A DNA stretch of 64,000 bases from Marinomonas mediterranea MMB-1. GTDB taxonomy: Bacteria > Pseudomonadota > Gammaproteobacteria > Pseudomonadales > Marinomonadaceae. The notes under the pieces were generated by a model. The model worked only from the letters and a program-made list of their open reading frames with translations, was not told where the DNA came from and made no database searches. This document shows positions 1-7,689 of this stretch, in pieces. The translations under genes were made by a program, and so were the position numbers. Each line of letters opens with the position of its first letter. Within the stretch, counting starts at the first letter, position 1. The DNA lies in the NCBI RefSeq assembly GCF_000192865.1, contig NC_015276.1:2294001-2358000 (forward strand), in the 5' to 3' direction.

Positions 1-68
1 TTTCGTAGAGATTCTATACAAAACGTTTTAAAATTCGCGCTTATTTTTAGTTTACTGAGGTTTTGGAT

Positions 69-980
69 ATGAATGCACCAAGCGTTACTATTTTAGATGG
101 TGGTATGGGCAGAGAGTTAAACCGAAGAAATGCGCCTTTCCAACAGCCTGAGTGGTCCGCGCTGGCAATGATGCAGGCGCCTGAGATTGTCAAAGAAGTT
201 CACCACGACTTTATTGAAAGCGGCGCTCGTGTCATTGCGACAAACAGTTATTCCCTTGTGCCGTTTCACATCGGAGAGGAAGTGTTCGCTGAGCAAGGGT
301 ATTCGCTTGCGGAACTGTCTGGAGAAGTCGCGCGCCAAGCAGCTGCTGAAAGCAAACATAATGTTCTGGTTGCAGGCTCATTGCCACCGTTGTTCGGCTC
401 ATATCGTGCTGATTTATTTAGAGCTGATAGAGTCGAAGAAGTGGCAACGCCGCTTATTCAAGCTTTAAATAACAACGTTGATGTTTGGCTAAACGAAACT
501 CAGTGCTTAGTCGAAGAAGTGAAGGCGGTTAAATCGCTTGTTGATAAACATGACAGTGAGAGCAAGCCATTTTGGGTATCCTTTACATTAGAAGATTCTG
601 AGCCGACAATTGAGCCACAATTGCGTTCGGGTGAATTGGTACGTGAAGCAATTAAAGCAATGGTTGATATTAAGGTTGCCGCGATTTTGTTTAATTGCAG
701 TCAGCCTGAAATCATTGGCGAAGCCATTAAAATTACACGTGATATTTTGGCCGAGTTAGGTTGCGATACCATTGAAATTGGTGCCTATGCCAACGCATTT
801 CCTCCACAGCCCAAAGAAGCAACGGCTAACGACGGGTTAGATGAATTGCGCGAAGATTTGTCCCCACCAGCGTATTTGGATTGGGTTAAACATTGGGTTG
901 CTGATGGCGCAACACTTGTTGGTGGTTGTTGCGGCATTGGGCCTGAGCACATTGAAGCAATGTCTAACGAATTGGCTTAG
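69..980 (+). CDS. Homocysteine S-methyltransferase family protein
   Basis: The protein (303 aa) is a single-domain homocysteine S-methyltransferase of the MmuM/betaine-homocysteine type, which moves a methyl group from a small donor to homocysteine in the cytoplasm. The three zinc-ligand cysteines of the family are visible: C210 in FNCSQPE and C287/C288 in GGCCGIGPEHI near the C-terminus. The N-terminal ILDGGMGREL matches the usual start of the TIM barrel. I chose ATG 69 because GAGG at 57-60 sits eight bases upstream; an in-frame TTG at 63 has no such site. The methyl donor cannot be read from sequence. The gene stands alone and ends at a strong bidirectional terminator. Confidence 0.88.
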   Translation: MNAPSVTILDGGMGRELNRRNAPFQQPEWSALAMMQAPEIVKEVHHDFIESGARVIATNSYSLVPFHIGEEVFAEQGYSLAELSGEVARQAAAESKHNVLVAGSLPPLFGSYRADLFRADRVEEVATPLIQALNNNVDVWLNETQCLVEEVKAVKSLVDKHDSESKPFWVSFTLEDSEPTIEPQLRSGELVREAIKAMVDIKVAAILFNCSQPEIIGEAIKITRDILAELGCDTIEIGAYANAFPPQPKEATANDGLDELREDLSPPAYLDWVKHWVADGATLVGGCCGIGPEHIEAMSNELA

Positions 981-1034
981 TATACGAGTGGCAATTATGA
1001 TACTTGTAAGTTGAGTTTATTAAAATGAGTTCAA

Positions 1035-1067
1035 TAAAAAAGGAGAGCGAGTGCTCTCCTTTTTTAT
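1035..1067. terminator. Bidirectional rho-independent terminator
   Basis: GGAGAGC and GCTCTCC pair around a GAGT loop, with an A-run on the left and a T-run on the right. It lies between two convergent genes and can serve both strands. Confidence 0.9.
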
Positions 1068-1140
1068 TATTAACTTTTATTTCAGTAACTCATTACGGCA
1101 CATAGTGTTACTTAGATTAAGTACGTTAAATACACCGCAA

Positions 1141-1629
1141 TTAGAAATCGAGTTTCAGTTCTGTCTTTGAAACGACGATGCCGTTGCGGTCACAATAAAT
1201 GTAATCGCCTGACATGAGTTGAATTCCCGCAAACTCTAAAGGAGCACCGATTTCGCCAAGTCCTTTTTTTTCAGTCGGTAATGGAAATGCACATAGTGCT
1301 TTAACACCGAAGTTTAGCTTTGAAATCGTGCAGACATCTCGAACCGCGCCATTAATAACAATGCCTTTCCAGCCGTTTTTCATTGCGTTTTCAGCTAGCA
1401 TATCGCCCAATAACGCTCTTCTACAGCTTGCTTTTCCATCTACCACGATGACTTTACCATGGCCTTGAGAGAAGGCCAGTTCGCGAACCTTACTGTTGTC
1501 TTCAAAACAAGATACGGTGACGACTTCACCATAAAAGCAGTGGTTCCCTCCAAAATCTTGAAAAATTGAGTCGGCAATCGTAATGCTGTCGGCATAATGA
1601 TCACAAAGGTCGGGTGTTAAATCAGTCAT
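1141..1629 (-). CDS. rraA: RraA-family protein (regulator of RNase E activity A)
   Basis: The protein (162 aa) matches RraA, which in E. coli binds RNase E and lowers its activity. Related proteins act as 4-hydroxy-4-methyl-2-oxoglutarate aldolases. Visible family blocks are TPDLCDHYAD at the start, FGGNHCFYGEVVTV, VVDGKASCRRALLGDMLAENA and GIVINGAVRDV. The start is the internal ATG at 1629, which fits the family N-terminus; an upstream in-frame ATG at 1656 would add nine residues. The chosen ATG overlaps the stop of the preceding gene (ATGACTGA), so the two are probably translationally coupled. Confidence 0.85.
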   Translation of the reverse strand: MTDLTPDLCDHYADSITIADSIFQDFGGNHCFYGEVVTVSCFEDNSKVRELAFSQGHGKVIVVDGKASCRRALLGDMLAENAMKNGWKGIVINGAVRDVCTISKLNFGVKALCAFPLPTEKKGLGEIGAPLEFAGIQLMSGDYIYCDRNGIVVSKTELKLDF

Positions 1630-2137
1630 AGTCAGCTTCTCTTTCAGGGGCTTCAATTAATTCATTCTCCGCTGCGATTTGCAGCAATGAGGCAATTTGT
1701 TCATCCGGAGGCATTAACTCCAGTGGTGTTGGGTTACCAAGCGCGGACCATTCATTACGTAAGTCCAATCCTCGCTCTAAAAACCAGTCATAAATGTCCA
1801 ATACTTCAAATGTCGGCTCCAGTCCTTTAGAGTCAAATATTGCTTCAACGAGCAAGGCTAAATTCTGTGGTTGAAGTGCATAAACCGTATCTGTATCGAA
1901 TTCACTTGTCCATTCCGAAAGGATATCGCCGGCTTCATAGCCAAACTCATAAAGTTGGTTTTCGTCGATATTTTGAATGTTAGATTCAACAGCAGCGGAA
2001 TGAAGCCAGTCGTCGTCAGGGGTAACGAGTACTTCTTTGATCTCAGCATCGTGCGTAGACCAAGTAAATAACAAAGGAAATGACGGCTCGTCGGCAGAAT
2101 TGGCGACAGCGGTGATGAATATAGGTAAACTTGCCAT
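1622..2137 (-). CDS. Uncharacterised acidic protein upstream of rraA
   Basis: I do not recognise this 171-aa protein. It is strongly acidic, has no signal peptide or membrane segment, and looks like a small soluble cytoplasmic protein with patches such as YEFGYEAGDILSEW and EVLDIYDWFLERGLDL. Its stop codon overlaps the start of rraA, so the two genes are almost certainly co-expressed, and a link with RraA is possible. It is divergent from the M14 peptidase gene, with only 36 bp between the two starts. No function is proposed. Confidence 0.7.
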   Translation of the reverse strand: MASLPIFITAVANSADEPSFPLLFTWSTHDAEIKEVLVTPDDDWLHSAAVESNIQNIDENQLYEFGYEAGDILSEWTSEFDTDTVYALQPQNLALLVEAIFDSKGLEPTFEVLDIYDWFLERGLDLRNEWSALGNPTPLELMPPDEQIASLLQIAAENELIEAPEREADYD

Positions 2138-2173
2138 ATTAAAAGTAACAGCCTGTTTAGTAAGGAATATTGA

Positions 2174-3319
2174 ATGACCAGTCGTATCAAGATTAGCAGC
2201 TTTTTTGATGGCGGAAACATAACCGTGATCGACGCGGCGGAACCTGACAATATTAGAGTAAGTATTCCGAAAGATACAGAGTCAGATTTCTATCAGTGGT
2301 TTTATTTTCGTTTACAAGGCGGTATGGGCGAACAGTGCTCAATTTATTTCGAAAATGCAAAAGGTGCGGCTTATCCGGATGGTTGGGAGAATTACCAAGC
2401 CGTAGCATCGTATGACCGTGAGCACTGGTTTCGCGTGCCAACAAATTATCATGACGGCGTACTTAATATTGAACATCAGCCGGAGCAGGATAGCGTTTAT
2501 TACGCTTATTTTGCGCCGTACAGTTATGAGCGTCACCTTGATATGCTTTCTTGGGCCAGCTCGCACGAAGATTGTGTGACTCATCATTTAGGTGAAACGG
2601 CAGAAGGACGTGATATTACCTTGCTAGAAGTAAGCAAAACCCAAGGCCTGGCAAAAAATATTTGGATTACCGCGCGTCAGCATCCTGGCGAAACAATGGC
2701 CGAATGGTTTGTAGAAGGCCTATTAGAGCGACTATTTGACGAATCACACCCAGTTGCTAGAGCAATTCTAAAGCAATGTCGATTCTACATCGTACCGAAC
2801 ATGAATCCTGACGGTGGCGTGCATGGGAACTTACGAGTTAACAGTAAAGGCGTTAATTTAAATCGAGAGTGGAAGCGATCTTCTCAAGAAAACAGCCCTG
2901 AAGTGTTAGCGGTTCAAAAGAAAATGGCTGAGGTTGGCGTTGATATGTATCTTGATATCCACGGTGACGAAGCGCTGCCAGTGAACTTTGTTGACGGCTG
3001 TGGTGGCGTACCGAACTTTGATTCGCGTATGAAAGCCATGGAAGCACTTTTCTCCGAGACGCTGCTTGCTGTAAGCCCCGATTTTCAAACAGAGAAAGGT
3101 TATGAACAAGACCACTTTGGAGAGGCGAACTTATCTGTCGCAGCAAAATGGGTCGGCAATACTTATCGTTGTTTGTCTTTGACGTTAGAAATGCCGTTTA
3201 AAGACAACGAAAATTTGCCCGATGAAGAAGTCGGCTGGTCTCCAGAGCGCTCTAAAATTTTGGGTGCCGATGTGCTGTATCCCATTTACCAAGTGGTGAA
3301 TAGCAAAAACATGTCTTAA
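2174..3319 (+). CDS. M14-family zinc carboxypeptidase (cytosolic carboxypeptidase-like)
   Basis: This 381-aa protein has an N-terminal beta domain of about 130 residues followed by an M14 zinc peptidase domain, the layout of cytosolic carboxypeptidase-like enzymes. Zinc ligands are H170 and E173 in RQHPGETMAEW and H263 in LDIHGDE; the likely general base is E339 in LTLEMPF. NPDGGVHGNLR and GVNLNREW are typical M14 substrate-site blocks. There is no signal peptide, so it should act in the cytoplasm. An AAGGA element lies shortly upstream of ATG 2174. Bacterial members are often annotated as carboxypeptidases, but the substrate is unknown. Confidence 0.85.
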   Translation: MTSRIKISSFFDGGNITVIDAAEPDNIRVSIPKDTESDFYQWFYFRLQGGMGEQCSIYFENAKGAAYPDGWENYQAVASYDREHWFRVPTNYHDGVLNIEHQPEQDSVYYAYFAPYSYERHLDMLSWASSHEDCVTHHLGETAEGRDITLLEVSKTQGLAKNIWITARQHPGETMAEWFVEGLLERLFDESHPVARAILKQCRFYIVPNMNPDGGVHGNLRVNSKGVNLNREWKRSSQENSPEVLAVQKKMAEVGVDMYLDIHGDEALPVNFVDGCGGVPNFDSRMKAMEALFSETLLAVSPDFQTEKGYEQDHFGEANLSVAAKWVGNTYRCLSLTLEMPFKDNENLPDEEVGWSPERSKILGADVLYPIYQVVNSKNMS

Positions 3320-3332
3320 TTAGGTTTTTGAC

Positions 3333-3363
3333 GTTGGACGCCGTTATCAGGTCGGTGTCCAAC
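3333..3363 (+). terminator. Hairpin after the M14 peptidase gene
   Basis: GTTGGACGCCG pairs with CGGTGTCCAAC (eleven base pairs with one G-T) around a nine-base loop, just after the stop codon. There is no clear T-run, so it may be an imperfect terminator or a stability hairpin. The rest of 3364-3692 holds no gene that I can see, only the presumed promoter region of the next operon. Confidence 0.5.
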
Positions 3364-3692
3364 GCGCCTAAATCATATCTATTCTTACTGCTACCTATAA
3401 ATGCTTATTTCTGCGTGCACCATTCAAAATACTCTATCTTAGATTTCTGCTTATAAAGCGTGATATATCTGCCTAAAAATACGATTGATTTTCATTCAAA
3501 AACAAGTGTAATCCCGTGTAATCGAAAGTTTTTAACTTTGTTGCCATGATTGATGCCGTCGCTATAAAAAAACGCGCGGTAGCCGCACCGATCTCTGTTT
3601 GGTTGACACAATAAAAAGACAAGACTAAACGGTTTTCGAACAAGTGCATTCCCGCCTTACGTATCAAAATCGATAATAAGGAACATTGCATT

Positions 3693-5132
3693 ATGAAATC
3701 GACATTTTTGCAATCAAACCCGAAAGAGGTCACGCCGGAAAACTTTTCCGACGCAATGCAACAAGCTATTGAAATCGAAATTGCCACCATCCCCGTATAT
3801 CTATTCACCTACTACTCTATTAATCGTACGCCGGATCAGGGCGCGATAGAGGAAAAAATCAAACAACTCATTGCAGACGGTAAATCGAGTATATCGCCCG
3901 ATGCGCCGACGCAAACCATTGATGCGTTAGCTACTGATTTATCGACCAAGATTATGGTGTTTGCCAACAAAGCGGGCGCGTCGATTATCAGTGTCGTGAT
4001 CGAAGAAATGTTGCATATGTCGCTGTCTTCCAATGTGAAGCAAGCGCTGGCTGGAAAGCCGGAGCTCGTTAACAAAAGCCCAGAAGTCTGGCCTGCCTTT
4101 CTTCCGGGACATGAGCCACCGTTCCCTATAAACCGCGCCAAATTGACGTTCGATCAGTTATACACCTTTATGCAAATTGAAAGCCCGAATACGCTAGACG
4201 GATCAGATAATAAAGCGACGGCCATTAAATACACCACGATTGGTGATTTTTACGGACTTGTTAAAAAGTGCATTGAGGAAGACTTTAAAGATGATAGTTA
4301 CTATCACTGGGATCGACCTCAGCTTGTTCCCAAGATGGGTTATTACGCTCAAAATGACGTGAACACGCTTTACTACGACAAAGAGCACAAGCCCAAATTT
4401 GAAAACGCATCGGATAGTGGCGACCTTATTCATGTTGTTGATAAAGAGTCGGCCATAAAAGCGCTTGATGAAATTGTAGAGCAGGGTGAGGGGTGTCACG
4501 GTCGAGGTTTTATCAATATTGATGGCGAAGATTGCGTTTCGTGCACTCCTTTTGAAGCCGATGATTATGATGATAAATCACGCAGTGAACTTGCTCACTT
4601 TGACAAATTCAATCAACTCTGGTGTGAGATGAAAGGCTTAGACACCGAATTCGCTGCCGTTTTTGGTGAGAATTTGGACCCAAAGCAACTCTTTATCTAT
4701 AACTTTGAAGCCAACCCTAGTACCACTGATTACCCATCAGTTATTCAAAAAGTATCCAACCTGACCAACGCTGTTTACAGCTATTTGTATGTAATGACAG
4801 AAGCCTGCTATAGCGCAGACAAACATACTCAATATGAAATATTCATGTTTGGCATTCATAAATCGATGATGTGGATTCTCGGCTCTTTATGCGGTGAGCT
4901 GCCTGGGATGAGTTATATCGGCGCGGACGGACGAGAATACCAAGCCGCTCCGACCTTTGAGAACTATCGCTTCTCTGCGGTATGTTCGCCAAAACAGCAA
5001 ATTATTGAATTATTTAACGACGCTGTCGCCGCCTACCCAGGTATTGCCTATATGAAGGACAGAATATTGGATCTTCCAAATGTTCCTTTGGAGCCGTATT
5101 TGGCCAAACCAAAACAACCTATTCTCGCTTAA
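3693..5132 (+). CDS. Ferritin-like domain protein (VioB/iminophenylpyruvate dimer synthase type)
   Basis: The first ~230 residues resemble the ferritin-like domain found in VioB/RebD-type proteins and many uncharacterised proteins. A first helix has E27/E29 in EIEIATIPVYL, and a second has E105 and H108 in EEMLHMS, a plausible ExxH metal-binding pair. The C-terminal half (to residue 479) continues with a mostly helical region without a family I can name. No signal peptide is visible. An AAGGA site lies upstream of ATG 3693. The next genes encode a Cys-rich protein, an MNIO enzyme and its partner in the same direction, so it probably belongs to that modification system, perhaps as a second metal-dependent oxidase. 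Whether it makes indolic dimers as VioB does is doubtful, because no other violacein-type gene is present. Confidence 0.72.
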   Translation: MKSTFLQSNPKEVTPENFSDAMQQAIEIEIATIPVYLFTYYSINRTPDQGAIEEKIKQLIADGKSSISPDAPTQTIDALATDLSTKIMVFANKAGASIISVVIEEMLHMSLSSNVKQALAGKPELVNKSPEVWPAFLPGHEPPFPINRAKLTFDQLYTFMQIESPNTLDGSDNKATAIKYTTIGDFYGLVKKCIEEDFKDDSYYHWDRPQLVPKMGYYAQNDVNTLYYDKEHKPKFENASDSGDLIHVVDKESAIKALDEIVEQGEGCHGRGFINIDGEDCVSCTPFEADDYDDKSRSELAHFDKFNQLWCEMKGLDTEFAAVFGENLDPKQLFIYNFEANPSTTDYPSVIQKVSNLTNAVYSYLYVMTEACYSADKHTQYEIFMFGIHKSMMWILGSLCGELPGMSYIGADGREYQAAPTFENYRFSAVCSPKQQIIELFNDAVAAYPGIAYMKDRILDLPNVPLEPYLAKPKQPILA

Positions 5133-5209
5133 TTGAATGAATCAGTGTTTGCCCAATCTTAATTGCAGATATGAGTGGCAAATACGAATTGGTAAAGGAG
5201 AGTCTTACT

Positions 5210-5842
5210 ATGTCAAAGTCGCAAAATGGGTGTGGATCACCTTCAAGTAACGGTTGTGGATCTACGCCGCGTTCACCGGCCTCAACGACCGATGAACAAA
5301 TTGTACCGAAAGAGCTGCATGCTTGTATGGGGCTGAATGCATGCAAAGGCCATGATCGCTTTGCTACAAATGACTGTGCGGGAATGGGGCAGTGTGCAAC
5401 ACAAAGCCATGTGTGCCATACCCTTAACAACTGCCGTGGGCAAGGTGGTTGCGGGTTATATGGCGACGCCGCCGAACAGTGTAAACCCGCTGAAAACGAT
5501 TGTGCGTTTCAGGGGAGCTGTGCGACACCAATACAAGCGGAACGTATCTCAACGCTTGGGGCGAATACGGGTAAAAGTGTGTGGTTATTAGCCCGAGAGT
5601 TGTTTGAAAAGCGCATGGAGAAATCTAAGCGAAATGTTGGCCCGTCACCGATGCCAGATGGTCCGCCACAAAAGTGGTTGCAATCCCTCGATGGCGGCTA
5701 TGATTCCTGTGGTAGCTCCGGTGATAAGTACTGTTCATTCGGGTTCAATGATCCTGCGAAAAACGCGCAAAAAATGATAGCGCGTAGTAAAGCAGAACTA
5801 AAGCAAACCGTCGAAGACTGCGATTGCACTAAGGACAAGTAA
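5210..5842 (+). CDS. Cys-rich protein with repeated C-x5-C motifs; probable MNIO substrate
   Basis: The protein has 210 aa and 16 cysteines. C-x5-C pairs recur at C39/45, C56/62, C69/75, C75/81 and C98/104, in a Gly/Asn-rich context such as CMGLNACKG, CAGMGQCAT and CHTLNNCRGQGGC. Two CG motifs lie near the N-terminus (C8, C16), followed by a Cys-free helical segment (residues ~110-150) and a C-terminal cluster ending CDCTKDK. There is no obvious signal peptide. The start is ATG 5210, with AAGGAG nine bases upstream. It lies three bases before a DUF692/MNIO gene and its partner. MNIO enzymes modify cysteines or C-terminal residues of peptides, so this is the likely substrate; it is much longer than most known precursors and could instead be a metal-binding carrier. 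Confidence 0.72.
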   Translation: MSKSQNGCGSPSSNGCGSTPRSPASTTDEQIVPKELHACMGLNACKGHDRFATNDCAGMGQCATQSHVCHTLNNCRGQGGCGLYGDAAEQCKPAENDCAFQGSCATPIQAERISTLGANTGKSVWLLARELFEKRMEKSKRNVGPSPMPDGPPQKWLQSLDGGYDSCGSSGDKYCSFGFNDPAKNAQKMIARSKAELKQTVEDCDCTKDK

Positions 5843-5845
5843 ATC

Positions 5846-6847
5846 GTGATAAAGGAAAAATCAGATTCAAGCAATGGTAGTAAGTACCCTGAGCAAGCTG
5901 AAACTGAACGTCGTGCGCTTGAACAGCGCATTGGCGATCAGCTAGGCCTAGGTCTTCGAAGTACGCACTTTTCGCATATTTTAAACGAAAACCCAAATGT
6001 CTCATGGTTTGAAATCATCTCTGAAAACTTTATGGATTCAGGGGGAAGGCCGAGGCACATGTTGAACCAGATAGCAGAACGCTACCCCATCGTGATGCAC
6101 GGCGTGTCTTTATCGATAGGCAGTGTCGACGAGCTAGATTATGGTTATCTAACTCGCCTTAAATCACTCGCATCAGAAGTGAACGCGAAGTGGGTTAGCG
6201 ATCATCTTTGTTGGACGGGCGTCATGACGTTGAACTCGCATGATCTGCTTCCAATGCCGATGACGGAAGAGTCGCTTATACATGTATGTGAACGTATCGA
6301 AAAAGTTCAGAATTACCTAGGTCGTCCGCTTGTTTTAGAAAACCCCAGTACTTATATGCAATTTAAAGCTTCTCATATTCCCGAATGGGAGTTCTTTAAC
6401 GAGATGTTTAGCCGAACTGGCTGTGAAATGCTGTTAGATGTCAATAATGTCTATGTGTCTTGTTTTAACAGTCAAACCAATCCACATGAATATCTAGAAA
6501 AGATTAATTTTAAACACGTTCGTCAAATGCATTTAGCGGGACACGAACATTGTGGCGACTACATCGTAGACACTCATGATCGACCCGTTTCTGAAGAAGT
6601 GTGGCCGCTGTTCGAATACGCCTGGAACCGCACCGAAGGCGTCGCAACTTGTCTGGAATGGGATGGTAATATTCCAAGTTTTGATGCGTATCTGAATGAG
6701 CTACTTAAAGCGAAAGAGGTACTGTTAAAAAGTAAAGTTGACAGCGACACCATAGGAAACGACCACTCTCTCAGCTCTGTTTATGATACGAATAAACACT
6801 CCATTGCGACGCCATTGGATTTTCTCGTTCCATCGATGGGAGACTAA
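5846..6847 (+). CDS. DUF692-family multinuclear non-heme iron oxidase (MNIO; MbnB/TglH/BufB-like)
   Basis: This is a 333-aa TIM-barrel enzyme of the MNIO family, which uses two or three iron ions to oxidise cysteines or neighbouring residues of ribosomal peptides (methanobactin, 3-thiaglutamate and bufferin pathways). Family metal-site blocks are all visible: VMHGVSLSIG, SDHLCW, LENPSTYMQ, LLDVNNVYVS, MHLAGHEHCG, DTHDRPV and CLEWDGNIP. The first ~35 residues, before LGLGLRS, are an extra charged tail. The likely start is GTG 5846, three bases after the precursor stop. Translational coupling with its neighbours is likely. The family call is secure; the chemistry and product are not. Confidence 0.9.
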   Translation: MIKEKSDSSNGSKYPEQAETERRALEQRIGDQLGLGLRSTHFSHILNENPNVSWFEIISENFMDSGGRPRHMLNQIAERYPIVMHGVSLSIGSVDELDYGYLTRLKSLASEVNAKWVSDHLCWTGVMTLNSHDLLPMPMTEESLIHVCERIEKVQNYLGRPLVLENPSTYMQFKASHIPEWEFFNEMFSRTGCEMLLDVNNVYVSCFNSQTNPHEYLEKINFKHVRQMHLAGHEHCGDYIVDTHDRPVSEEVWPLFEYAWNRTEGVATCLEWDGNIPSFDAYLNELLKAKEVLLKSKVDSDTIGNDHSLSSVYDTNKHSIATPLDFLVPSMGD

Positions 6848-6850
6848 CTA

Positions 6851-7597
6851 ATGTCTCTAAAACAGCTACAAACAGATTTTATGGAGGCACTGATTGATCC
6901 AAGGGCGACAGGTGAATTCTTAGATCAAATTCAGCCTTGCGGTAACCTTAGTGCAGCACAGCATATTGCAATCTATCAACGCAGTTACATCGCGCGATTG
7001 CAGCAGTGTATGGCGTCACAGTTCTCCGCACTTAAAACAGCATTAGGGGATGAGTTGTTTTCACTGTTTACCGCCGACTATCTACGTGCTTTTCCATCCC
7101 ACAGCTACACTCTAAACAACTTAGGTGCGCGATTCGCGGAGCACTTAGAAGCAACAAGACCTGCGATAGATCCTAACAATGAAGAAAACTGGCCCGCTTT
7201 CGTCGTTGAGCTTGCGCGTTTTGAATACCATGTGAATGATGTCTTCGATCTAAAAGTAGATGACGATGCTTCGGTTAGGAACGTTATCGCTACAGAGTCA
7301 CGGCGTCTAAACAGAAGTGCACGTCTGTGTTCTCACGAATATCCAGTATGTCGATATTTTAATGATATAAAAGAAAATCCGAACGCTGATATTCCGTATC
7401 CTCAACGAGAGTTCTGTATTCTATTTCGCCACAACTATCGAGTTGTGATGCTAAACGTTCTAGACGATCAGGAAATAGAACTGTTTAAGCGACTAGCGCG
7501 AGGCAATGATTGGGACAGCGCATGTCTCTTCTTTAATGATTTGAATTGGTTGGAAGCTGTGGAGAAACGGTGGGCTGGCGAAGGGCTTCTCGTTTAG
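6851..7597 (+). CDS. DUF2063-type MNIO partner protein
   Basis: The 248-aa protein carries the N-terminal DUF2063 pattern: QTDFMEALIDP, then IYQRSYIARLQQCMASQFSALKTALGDELF and YLRAFPSHSYTLNNLGARFAEHL. This family sits beside MNIO genes and is thought to present the precursor peptide to the iron enzyme, as MbnC-type partners do. It starts three bases after the MNIO stop and closes the operon. The C-terminal part (FNDLNWLEAVEKRWAGEGLL) is a helical segment also usual in this family. GGGCTTCTC at its end pairs at distance with GAGAAGCCC at 7634-7642, a possible terminator. Confidence 0.85.
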   Translation: MSLKQLQTDFMEALIDPRATGEFLDQIQPCGNLSAAQHIAIYQRSYIARLQQCMASQFSALKTALGDELFSLFTADYLRAFPSHSYTLNNLGARFAEHLEATRPAIDPNNEENWPAFVVELARFEYHVNDVFDLKVDDDASVRNVIATESRRLNRSARLCSHEYPVCRYFNDIKENPNADIPYPQREFCILFRHNYRVVMLNVLDDQEIELFKRLARGNDWDSACLFFNDLNWLEAVEKRWAGEGLLV

Positions 7598-7689
7598 CTT
7601 CTCCGTATTTCTCATATGAAGACAGCCTATCTTGAGAAGCCCTGGCATTTCTTTCTTGCTGTGATTCTTCGTTATACAAAGAAAGCAGA

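Noticed and set aside
3693..5132. VioB homologue as part of a violacein or rebeccamycin-type pathway
   Set aside because: No VioA/C/D/E or tryptophan oxidase genes are near. The neighbours are MNIO-type genes.
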